A stretch of DNA of 64,000 nucleotides, from positions 1 through 64,000 of the forward strand of contig NZ_BJMM01000006.1 of the NCBI RefSeq assembly GCF_006539165.1, given 5' to 3'. Origin of the DNA: Streptomyces cacaoi (lineage in GTDB: Bacteria > Actinomycetota > Actinomycetes > Streptomycetales > Streptomycetaceae). The translations under genes and the position numbers were made by a program. The notes beneath the pieces are model-generated. The model was not told where the DNA came from, did no database searches, and saw only the letters and a program-made list of their open reading frames with translations. Shown here one piece after another: positions 28,146 to 35,382 of this stretch; positions within the stretch are counted from its first letter, which is position 1, and each line of letters opens with the position of its first letter.

Positions 28146-29126
28146 ATGGCCGAGCCCCAGCTGATCTCCACGCCCTTCACCGCCGCCAGCACCGCGGACG
28201 ACGTGCTGCACGGCCACGATCTGACCGGCGTCCGCGCCGTCGTGACGGGAGCCTCCTCCGGTATCGGCGCCGAGACCGCCCGGGCGCTGACCGCCGCCGG
28301 GGCCGAGGTCACCCTCGCCGTCCGGAACACCGTCGCGGGCGGCACCGTGGCCGAGGCCCTCGCACGGTCCACCGGAAGGCCCCGGCCCCGGGTCGCCGCG
28401 CTCGACCTCGCCGACAGGGCGGCCGTCGCACGGTTCGTCGGTGCGTGGCGTGGCCCGCTGCACCTTCTGATCAACAACGCGGGCGTCGTCACCGGCGGCC
28501 TCGAACGGACCCGCGAAGGCTGGGAGTTGCAGTTCGCCACCAACCATCTCGGCCATTTCGCCCTCGCGACCGGCCTGCACGCCGCCCTGGCCCGGGGCGC
28601 TTCCGACCGCGCCGGAGCCCGGATCGTCTCGGTGAGTTCGACCGCGCACATGCGGTCCGGCGTCGACTTCGACGACCTGCACTTCCGGCACCGCGACTAC
28701 GACCCGCAGATCGCCTACGCCCGCTCGAAGACGGCGAACTCCCTGTTCGCCGTCGAGGCCACCCGGCGGTGGGCACCCGACGGGATCGTCGCCAACGCCG
28801 TCAACCCGGGAGGCGTCGCCACCGGCCTCCAGCGCAACTTCACCCCCGCGCAGAGGCAGTCCCTCGATGCGGCCGAGGCCGCCGGTGTCTTCACCTACAA
28901 GACGGTCCAGCAGGGCGCCGCGACCAGTATCGTCGCGGCCGTCCATCCGGCCTTCGCGCACTCCGGCGGGCACTACCTCGACGACGCACAGGAGGCTTAC
29001 ACCGTGCCGGACGACGCCGACCTCGCGCAGCATCCCCACGGCGTCAAGCGCTGGGCGCTCGATCCCGCCCTCGCCCAGCGCCTCTGGACGGTCTCGACCG
29101 AACTGCTGCGCACCCCGACCACGTGA
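28146..29126 (+). CDS. SDR-family oxidoreductase (retinol-dehydrogenase-like)
   Basis: A 326-aa short-chain dehydrogenase of the longer, WW-oxidoreductase/retinol-dehydrogenase-like class. TGASSGIG is the cofactor loop, INNAG the following conserved strand, and YARSKTAN the catalytic Y-x-x-x-K. The C-terminal extension (about residues 220-326) shapes the substrate pocket in this class. ATG 28146 is chosen over GTG 28131, which lies inside the promoter/operator. Target of the divergent TetR by arrangement. Confidence 0.87.
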   Translation: MAEPQLISTPFTAASTADDVLHGHDLTGVRAVVTGASSGIGAETARALTAAGAEVTLAVRNTVAGGTVAEALARSTGRPRPRVAALDLADRAAVARFVGAWRGPLHLLINNAGVVTGGLERTREGWELQFATNHLGHFALATGLHAALARGASDRAGARIVSVSSTAHMRSGVDFDDLHFRHRDYDPQIAYARSKTANSLFAVEATRRWAPDGIVANAVNPGGVATGLQRNFTPAQRQSLDAAEAAGVFTYKTVQQGAATSIVAAVHPAFAHSGGHYLDDAQEAYTVPDDADLAQHPHGVKRWALDPALAQRLWTVSTELLRTPTT

Positions 29127-29250
29127 CGCCTCGGCACACCTGCACGCCGCACCGCACCCGACGCGGGCCCGCCGCCGAACGACGTCTCTCCCGCCGGGCG
29201 CTGGACGGCCCCGGCCCGCCGGGGAGCCCCGGCGTGCCACGGAAGTACCG

Positions 29251-29285
29251 GCACCTCCGGCTCATGGAGGAGCACCTCCGGCTCA
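29251..29285. repeat. 14-bp direct repeat before GNAT gene
   Basis: GCACCTCCGGCTCA occurs at 29251-29264 and again at 29272-29285, a 21-base period, in the 215-base gap between the SDR and the GNAT gene. No function is apparent. Confidence 0.6.
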
Positions 29286-29341
29286 CGGCGGCCGTGCCCT
29301 ACGCCGGCGCCCGCCCCTGTCCCGCCGCTCGGAGGTGAACC

Positions 29342-29878
29342 GTGCCGGAGACCACCGCGAACACCCCGAGAGAGCGGACCACGGTGCTGACCACGCCTCG
29401 GCTGCGCGTCACCACCTGGCTGCCGGGCGATCTCGGCGCGCTGCGTGTGCTCCACACCGACCCCCGGGTGATGGCCCATATGGCGTCCGGCGTGGAGACG
29501 CCCGAGCGGACCCGTGCCCGCCTCGACACGTTCCTGCGCGAGCAGCAGACACCGGGCTGGACGAAGTGGCGGGTCGAGGACGCGCACGGCGCGCTCGTCG
29601 GGCGGGCCGGGTTCCGCCGCCCGCACCGGACCGCACACCGCGAACTCGGCTTCCTCCTCGCGCCCGCCCTGTGGGGCGCCGGGCACGCCACCGAACTCGC
29701 CCGCGCCCTCGTCGACTGGCACGAGGCCCACCCCGAGCCGGGCATCGAACCCGCCCTGCGCGCCTATGTCTTCAGAGACAACCTGGCCAGCCGGAAGGTC
29801 CTCGAACGCACGGGCTTCCGGCTCCTCGGGCCGGACGGGGACGACACGCGGCAACTCGTCTACGAGAGACGGCAGTAG
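29342..29878 (+). CDS. GNAT-family N-acetyltransferase
   Basis: A 178-aa acetyltransferase of the RimJ/RimL-like branch. TPRLRVTTWLPGDL opens the fold, HRELGFLLAPALWGAGHATELA contains the acetyl-CoA pyrophosphate-binding loop (x-x-G-x-G/A), and DNLASRKVLERTGFR is the conserved end. These enzymes transfer acetyl from acetyl-CoA to an amine of a protein N terminus, amino acid or antibiotic. GTG 29342 is preceded by GGAGGTG. Single gene, convergent with the VOC gene. Confidence 0.87.
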   Translation: MPETTANTPRERTTVLTTPRLRVTTWLPGDLGALRVLHTDPRVMAHMASGVETPERTRARLDTFLREQQTPGWTKWRVEDAHGALVGRAGFRRPHRTAHRELGFLLAPALWGAGHATELARALVDWHEAHPEPGIEPALRAYVFRDNLASRKVLERTGFRLLGPDGDDTRQLVYERRQ

Positions 29879-29966
29879 AACGGCCAACGGGCGCGCACCG
29901 GCCGCACGGTACCGTCACGCCGCGGATCCCGCCGGAGCCGCACTCGGGCGACACCGCACCGGCGCG

Positions 29967-30383
29967 TCATCGGTGCCCGTTCGTGGCCCGGTTCTGCGGA
30001 GCCAGGGTGCGAAGGACGCAGAACTCGTTGCCCTCCGGGTCGGCCATGACCACCCAGTTCCGGTCTGCGCCTCGGCCCACATCCGCCTTGGTGGCGCCGA
30101 GGCCGAGCAGTCTGCTCACCTCGTCCTCGGTGCTGCCGTCGATCGGGCTGACGTCGAGGTGAAGCCGGTTCTTCACGGTCTTGCCCTCGGGCACCTGGAG
30201 GAACAGCAGGGTGGGCGGCATCTGGCGGGCCCGGACATCCTCGACGGTCGGCACCCAGGAGCCGATCTCCACCTTGCCCTCGCTCCGGTCGATCACCTTG
30301 AAGTCCAGGACCACGCACCAGAAGGCCGCGAGTCTCTCCGGATCGTGGCAGTCAACGGTCAATTCGGTGAACCTACTTGTCAT
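29967..30383 (-). CDS. VOC-family protein
   Basis: A 138-aa protein with two VOC half-modules. LTVDCHDPERLAAFWCVVL is the first block with a His, NRLHLDVSP carries a His on the central strand, and MADPEGNEFCVL carries a Glu near the end, so a full metal site is possible. Such proteins, common in actinomycetes, are often glyoxalase-like or drug-sequestering. ATG 30383 is chosen for GGGAGAGG just upstream. It is divergent from the nucleotidyltransferase-like gene with only 36 bases between starts. Confidence 0.83.
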   Translation of the reverse strand: MTSRFTELTVDCHDPERLAAFWCVVLDFKVIDRSEGKVEIGSWVPTVEDVRARQMPPTLLFLQVPEGKTVKNRLHLDVSPIDGSTEDEVSRLLGLGATKADVGRGADRNWVVMADPEGNEFCVLRTLAPQNRATNGHR

Positions 30384-30419
30384 GCCTCTCCCGGACAGCG
30401 CGGCTGATAGATTCCTGCG

Positions 30420-31061
30420 GTGAGCGAGCAACTACCCGGCGGCGGCGTCGAGTTGTCACCCGACGAGATCGAAGCCCTCCCCGCCAGATGGTCATCGTGC
30501 TGGACCCCGAGTGAGGTCGCGCAGCGGCTGGCCGGGAGCACCACGCCCTGGTACGTGGCCGCGGGCTGGGCGCTGGACCTGTTCCACGGCACGCAGACAC
30601 GCGCTCACGGCGACATCGAGATCGCGATTCCGGCCGCGGGCTTTCCCGAGGTCCGCCGCCGCTTCCCCGGGTATGTCTTCGACGCTGTAGGCAGCGGCCG
30701 GATCTGGAACGACGCCACACCGGAGGTCCTGGCCGCCGTGCACCAGACATGGCTCCGGGATCCGGCCACCGGAAACTACCTGCTCGACGTGTTCCGCGAA
30801 CCGCACGACGGCGACACATGGATCTGCCGAAGCGATCCAGGGATCCGGCTCCCCTACAGCGGTATCGTCCGTCACACCCGGGACGGCATCCCCTACTTGG
30901 CGCCCGAACTGGTCCTGCTGTTCAAAGCCGAGCATGTCCGTCCAAAGGATCAAGCGGACTTCGAAGCGACCGTCCCGCACATGACCTCGGCTCAGCGCGA
31001 GACCCTGGCCGAGCTCCTCGCTCGCGTACATCCGGGACACCCCTGGATCGCGGAACTGTAG
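30420..31061 (+). CDS. nucleotidyltransferase-like protein
   Basis: A 213-aa protein related to the aminoglycoside-adenylyltransferase-like nucleotidyltransferase fold. WYVAAGWALDLFHGTQTRAHGDIEIAI matches the G-W-A-L-D...H-x-D-I-E core, of which only short blocks are needed here; Asp and Glu of HGDIEI would bind metal. Relatives are often labelled amino acid transporters in databases, which the sequence does not support: there are no membrane helices. GTG start at 30420. The substrate is unknown and adenylylation of a drug is only one possibility. Confidence 0.72.
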   Translation: MSEQLPGGGVELSPDEIEALPARWSSCWTPSEVAQRLAGSTTPWYVAAGWALDLFHGTQTRAHGDIEIAIPAAGFPEVRRRFPGYVFDAVGSGRIWNDATPEVLAAVHQTWLRDPATGNYLLDVFREPHDGDTWICRSDPGIRLPYSGIVRHTRDGIPYLAPELVLLFKAEHVRPKDQADFEATVPHMTSAQRETLAELLARVHPGHPWIAEL

Positions 31062-31225
31062 CCGCTCGCCCTCTCGGGTCAGCCGTCGGCGGCGAGGTAC
31101 TCGGTAGCGGGCAGGGCGTCACAGTGCGGTCGGCCGTGTCGCGCCGGGGCCTCAACAGGGAGGCGCAGCGGGGCTGTTCGGGGCGGCGTGGTCGGGCGTG
31201 TGCGGTGCGGTCCGCCGCGGGGCGT

Positions 31226-32134
31226 TCACAGGTCCAGGACGAGCCGGTCCGAGGCGGCGCGGGAGACGCAGGGGTAGATGCGGTCCTCGGGGGCGCCGAT
31301 GTCGTCGCGGTGATCCGGCTCGCCGTCCAGGACGGTCAGTTCGCAGCTCCCGCAGACGCCTTCGCGGCAGCCGGACGGTACCCGGAGCCCCGCGTGGTTC
31401 AGGGCGTTCAGCAGCGACTCGTCCGCCCCTACCGGGACGGTCCGCTCCGAGCGGGCGCACACCGCCTCGAAGGGCGTGCTGGCGGGGAACGACCGGGCCA
31501 CCGGTCGGAACCGCTCCACGTGCAGCCGGTCGGCGGGGAACGCGGCCTCTGCCGCGTCGAGCATCGGTGCGGGGCCGCAGCAGTAGACCAGGGCGGCCGG
31601 GTCCAGGGTGGAGGCCAGGGCGGCGAGGTCCGGGCGGCCGTCGCTGCGGGTGGCGACGAGGCGCACCCGGTCGGCGAAGCGGGAGCGCAGTTCGTCGACG
31701 AACGGCATGCTCGCGAGGGACTGCCCGACGTACACCAGGGATGCCGGCACGCCCGCGTCGGTCGCCGCCCGGAGCATCGGCAGGAGGGGAGTGATGCCGA
31801 TGCCGCCCGCGACGAAGAGGTAGCCGGGGGCCGGAAGCAGCGGGAAGTGGTTGCGCGGCAGGGACACGTCGAGCGTGCGGCCCTGGCGCAGGAAGCGGTG
31901 GATGTACTCCGATCCGCCGCGGCTGAGGGGGTCGTACCGGACGGCGACGCGGTAGCGCTCCCGGTCGGCCGGGTCCCCGCACAACGAGTACTGGCGGGTC
32001 AGCCAGTTGGGAAGGTTCAGGTCGATGTGCGCTCCCGGTTCCCAGGGCGCCAGCGCGCCGGCGGAACCGCGCAGGACGACGGAGACGACGCCGTCGGCGA
32101 CCGGCTCGATACGGTCGATGGTGGTCTGCTGCAT
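31226..32134 (-). CDS. ferredoxin-NADP-type oxidoreductase with 2Fe-2S domain
   Basis: A 302-aa phthalate-dioxygenase-reductase-like flavoprotein. The FMN/FAD-binding barrel has RQYSLCGDP, the NAD domain has FVAGGIGITPLLPM and VYCCGPAPMLDAA, and the C-terminal plant-type ferredoxin has C-x4-C-x2-C (CREGVCGSC) with the fourth Cys in YPCVSR. It passes electrons from NAD(P)H to a partner oxygenase or, here, possibly to the PPOX-type flavoprotein encoded 20 bases upstream in the same operon. AAGGTGA precedes ATG 32134. No oxygenase gene lies nearby. Confidence 0.87.
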   Translation of the reverse strand: MQQTTIDRIEPVADGVVSVVLRGSAGALAPWEPGAHIDLNLPNWLTRQYSLCGDPADRERYRVAVRYDPLSRGGSEYIHRFLRQGRTLDVSLPRNHFPLLPAPGYLFVAGGIGITPLLPMLRAATDAGVPASLVYVGQSLASMPFVDELRSRFADRVRLVATRSDGRPDLAALASTLDPAALVYCCGPAPMLDAAEAAFPADRLHVERFRPVARSFPASTPFEAVCARSERTVPVGADESLLNALNHAGLRVPSGCREGVCGSCELTVLDGEPDHRDDIGAPEDRIYPCVSRAASDRLVLDL

Positions 32135-32154
32135 GGGGTTCACCTTGTGCGTGG

Positions 32155-32784
32155 TCAGTAGAGTTTCCGGTACCCGTCTTCGAGCGCGTTGTCGAGCGTC
32201 TCGGGAGGGATGTCGAGGCCGAGCTGGGCGGTGAACATCTCGCCCGCCGTGGGCATCTCGTCCGCCAGGGCCTGGCTCGCCGGATCCCACAGCCGGGAGC
32301 GGATCACGGCGCGGCCGCAGTGCCCGTACGCCTGCTCCACCTCCACGACGATCGCCAGCTCCGGCGTCCTGCCCTCGGTCTGCATCCGGGCGAGCACGTC
32401 GGGTTCGTCGGTGGGGTAGCCGCGGCCGTTGACGCGCAGCACCTCCCGCATGCCCGGTATGAGGAACAGCAGCCCGATCCCGTCGTTCTCGGCGAGGTTG
32501 CGGAAGGAGTCGGCGATGCGGTTCCCCGGCCGGTCGGGGATCGCCAGCGTGTGCGCGTCGAGGACCTTCACGAACCCGGGGTAGTCGCCGCGCGGTGTGC
32601 AGTCCGCGCGCCCCGCGGCATCCGAGGTGGCCATGGTCAGGAACGGGGAGTGCGCGATGAAGCGGCGGAACTGGTCGTCGATATGGTCGATGATCTTGTC
32701 GGTGGCCGTGCCCTCGGGCTCACCGAGCCGGGCACGGACCTCGTCGAGCGACAGGGGGCGCGGGCGCGTTCGGGCATGCGTCAT
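32155..32784 (-). CDS. PPOX-class FMN-dependent flavoprotein
   Basis: A 209-aa split-barrel flavoprotein of the pyridoxamine-5'-phosphate oxidase superfamily (MSMEG_1061-like subgroup by pattern). HSPFLTMATSDAAGRADCTPRGD is the FMN-binding core (short blocks PFLTMATS and CTPRGD), and NRIADSFRNLAEND is the following conserved helix. Members reduce or oxidise small ligands, or bind F420/heme, so the substrate is open. GGAAGGAG precedes ATG 32784. It is the first gene of a two-gene operon with the ferredoxin-type reductase, which would supply electrons. Confidence 0.85.
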   Translation of the reverse strand: MTHARTRPRPLSLDEVRARLGEPEGTATDKIIDHIDDQFRRFIAHSPFLTMATSDAAGRADCTPRGDYPGFVKVLDAHTLAIPDRPGNRIADSFRNLAENDGIGLLFLIPGMREVLRVNGRGYPTDEPDVLARMQTEGRTPELAIVVEVEQAYGHCGRAVIRSRLWDPASQALADEMPTAGEMFTAQLGLDIPPETLDNALEDGYRKLY

Positions 32785-33254
32785 GAGGACTCCTTCCGGG
32801 ATGCGAAGGGGACGGCGGGCCCGGGCTCGGCGCGCCCGCGTCTTCCCGCCTGCCACGCCGACGGCGGCGGCTGTGCGCTCCGCCGGAGCGCGAGAGCCCA
32901 TTCTGAACGGGAATCCGATCTCTTGGCTACTCGCATTCGGGCCCCTGCCCACGGGGTCGCGCGGCGTCCCGCCGACCGTCGTCCGGGCCGCGTGGACGGG
33001 CCGCCCCGGGCCCGCCGGCGGCGGCCCGGCACCGTGGCCCCGCCCCTGCTGCTCACGTTTTCGGGCGCTGCTCGTGTTTCCCGTCGCCGGGGGAGCGGTC
33101 GCCGGGCGCCGGTTCCGAGGCGGTACCAGCAGACGTGGAACTCGGTGGACAGGGCGGCGAGCGCCGCCGGTTCGGCCCCGAGGCCGGGCGCCGCCGTCCC
33201 GAAGGGCTGCCCGTCCATCAGCGGCGCCGCGTCGTAGAGGGGGTGTCGCCGAGG
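32785..33254. other. intergenic region with possible gene remnant
   Basis: A 470-base gap between the TetR stop and the PPOX start. On the minus strand, about 33130-33243 reads as protein-like sequence (LMDGQPFGTAAPGLG then STEFHVCWYRLG) before degenerating into Arg-rich codons. This could be the remnant of a gene or a small ORF starting at 33218. No family recognised. The right part should hold the promoter of the PPOX operon. Confidence 0.35.
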
Positions 33255-33857
33255 TCAGTGCTGTGGGCGGCGTAGCCCTGCGATGAGGAGTTCGACCATG
33301 CGGCGTGCGTCGTAGCGGGGGTCGCTGTCCGCGCCGACGCAGAGATTACCCACGCCGCGCATGAGCTGGTACGCGTCGATGTCGGAGCGGATCTCGCCGG
33401 CGGCGGTCGCGGCTTCGAGCAGTTCGGTGCAGACGGGTACGAGGCGGTCGAGGAAGTAGGCGTGCAGCGCCTCGAACCCGGTCCTGTCGGCCTGGAGCAC
33501 GGCGGCGAGTCCGTGTTTGGTGACCAGGAAATCGACGAAGAGGTCGATCCACTGCCCCAGTGCGGAGTGCGGGGAGGGGCTGGTCGCCAGCAGGGCCGGA
33601 CCTGCGTCGGCGCAGGCGTCGACCTGGTGCCGGTAGACGCCGATGATGAGGTCCGCTCGCGTCGGGAAGTGGCGGTAGATCGTGCCCAGCCCGACGCCGG
33701 CCTCGGCCGCGATGTCGCGTACCGGCGCGTCCACGCCTGACGCGACGAAGACCGCGGCGGCCGCATCGAGCAGGGCCTTCTGGTTGCGCCGGGCGTCCTT
33801 CCGCCTGGACGGGGCTGCCTGTCCTGCCTGTCCTGCGCCCGCGTCGCTGTCGTCCAC
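33255..33857 (-). CDS. TetR-family regulator
   Basis: A 200-aa TetR repressor with helix-turn-helix VRDIAAEAGVGLGTIYRHFP at about residues 45-64 and a C-terminal domain of the kind common in regulators of aldo-keto reductases and dehydrogenases. GTG at 33857 is chosen because GGAAGGAG lies seven bases upstream; an in-frame TTG at 33887 would fall inside the operator. It is divergent from an aldo/keto reductase with a striking double palindrome between them. Confidence 0.88.
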   Translation of the reverse strand: MDDSDAGAGQAGQAAPSRRKDARRNQKALLDAAAAVFVASGVDAPVRDIAAEAGVGLGTIYRHFPTRADLIIGVYRHQVDACADAGPALLATSPSPHSALGQWIDLFVDFLVTKHGLAAVLQADRTGFEALHAYFLDRLVPVCTELLEAATAAGEIRSDIDAYQLMRGVGNLCVGADSDPRYDARRMVELLIAGLRRPQH

Positions 33858-33886
33858 CGCACTGCTCCTTCCGCTCGCCGCTTGCA

Positions 33887-33931
33887 AAAACGGAACCGTG
33901 TTCCGTACTGTTCGGAACGAGGTTCCGTTTT
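33887..33931. promoter_or_regulatory. double TetR operator, 45-bp near-perfect palindrome
   Basis: The whole 45-base block is symmetric about 33909 with 19 of 22 pairs matching. It is built from two 15-base sites, CGGAAC-N3-GTTCCG at 33891-33905 and at 33913-33927, each with perfect six-base arms, 22 bases (two helical turns) apart. It lies between divergent TetR and aldo/keto reductase genes. Two TetR dimers could bind side by side on one DNA face. Confidence 0.85.
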
Positions 33932-34010
33932 GCTCATGATGTCAGAGCAGGGGCTCGGCAACCAAGCCGTGCAACGCACCACGCCGCACCCGCAACGAGG
34001 AGACACGATC

Positions 34011-35030
34011 ATGCAGTACCGCACCTTGGGCCGCACCGGTGTGCAGGTCAGCACCCTCGCGCTCGGCGCGATGAACTTCGGGAAGATCGGGCGCACCACC
34101 CAGGACGAGGCCACCGCCATCGTCGACGCCGCCCTGGAGGGCGGGATCAACCTGATCGACACCGCCGACATGTACAGCGGCGGTGAATCGGAGGAGATGG
34201 TCGGCAGGGCCATCGCGGGCCGCCGCGACGACATCGTGCTGGCCACGAAGGCGACCATGCCGATGGGCGACGAGCGCAATCACCGGGGCAGCTCGCGCCG
34301 CTGGCTGGTCACCGCGCTGGAGGACAGCCTGCGTCGGCTCGGCGTCGACCACGTCGACCTCTACCAGATGCACCGATGGGATCCGCACACCAGCGACGAG
34401 GAGACCCTGTCGGCGCTGACCGACCTGCAGCGCGCGGGAAAGATCCGCTACCTCGGATCCTCGACCTTTCCGGCCCACCGCATCGTGGAGGCCCAGTGGG
34501 CCGCCCGCGAGCACCACCTGAGCCGTTACGTCACCGAACAGCCCAGCTACTCGATCCTCCAGCGCGGCATCGAGGCCCACGTCCTGCCCGTGACCGAGCA
34601 GTACGGGCTCGGTGTGCTGGCATGGAGCCCGCTGGCCTCGGGCTGGCTGTCGGGCGCGATCCGCGAGGGCAGGGAGATCACCACGAACCGCTCGACGTTC
34701 ATGCCGCAGCGCTTCGACACCACCATCCCCTCCAACCGGGCCAGGCTCGACGCCGTCGAGCAACTGGCCGAAGTCGCCGACGAGGCCGGCCTGACGATGA
34801 TCCAGCTCGCACTCGGCTTCGTGACCGCGCACCCCGGCGTGACCAGCGCACTCATCGGCCCCCGCACGCTGGACCACCTGCACTCGCAGCTCGCCGCCGC
34901 AGACACCACGCTCCCCGCGGACGTGCTCGACGCGATCGACGGCATCGTCGCCCCCGGTACCGACCTCGCCGCCCACGAGAAGAACGACACCCCGCCCGCA
35001 CTGCTCGACCCGTCCCTGCGGCGTCGCTGA
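34011..35030 (+). CDS. aldo/keto reductase
   Basis: A 339-aa NADPH-dependent reductase of carbonyl compounds, TIM-barrel fold, in the potassium-channel-beta/YghZ-like class. The tetrad is visible: Asp and Tyr in NLIDTADMYSGGESE, Lys in VLATKATMP and His in LYQMHRWDPHT. SALIGPRTLDHLHSQL is the cofactor phosphate-binding end. ATG 34011 follows CGAGGAGA. It is the likely target of the divergent TetR; together they look like an inducible aldehyde or quinone detoxification pair. Confidence 0.9.
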   Translation: MQYRTLGRTGVQVSTLALGAMNFGKIGRTTQDEATAIVDAALEGGINLIDTADMYSGGESEEMVGRAIAGRRDDIVLATKATMPMGDERNHRGSSRRWLVTALEDSLRRLGVDHVDLYQMHRWDPHTSDEETLSALTDLQRAGKIRYLGSSTFPAHRIVEAQWAAREHHLSRYVTEQPSYSILQRGIEAHVLPVTEQYGLGVLAWSPLASGWLSGAIREGREITTNRSTFMPQRFDTTIPSNRARLDAVEQLAEVADEAGLTMIQLALGFVTAHPGVTSALIGPRTLDHLHSQLAAADTTLPADVLDAIDGIVAPGTDLAAHEKNDTPPALLDPSLRRR

Positions 35031-35382
35031 CTGTCCCCCACGGCAGCCTTCCGGCCGCCGAGGTGAGGCGCACGCACTCACTGCGGCAGAGCCGAAGGGT
35101 GGGATGGGCGCGGCGACCGAACGAGCGACCGGGCTCGGGGTCGAGGCCGCGCTGCGTGTGCCGCGCGCCCGGGTCGTCCTCGTCCGCCCCACCCGCGTGA
35201 CAGAGGGAGATCGGGCGCGCTCTCCCCGGCAGGGCGCGGGCCCGGGCGGCCGGGCGGGGGCCGCGCCGGTGCCCGGCCGTGCGGAGGAGCGGGGCCGGAG
35301 CGTCTCCACCCCTGGTTAGAGGTGGTCATCGGCCCGGGGCCCGATGCCCGGGCGCGGCGGGCGGCCATAGCCTGAAGCCATC
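35031..35382. other. intergenic region, nothing clear
   Basis: A 352-base gap between the aldo/keto reductase and the histidine kinase on the same strand. Short frames cross it but none has a supported start. It should hold the kinase promoter. No inverted repeat stands out. Confidence 0.45.
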
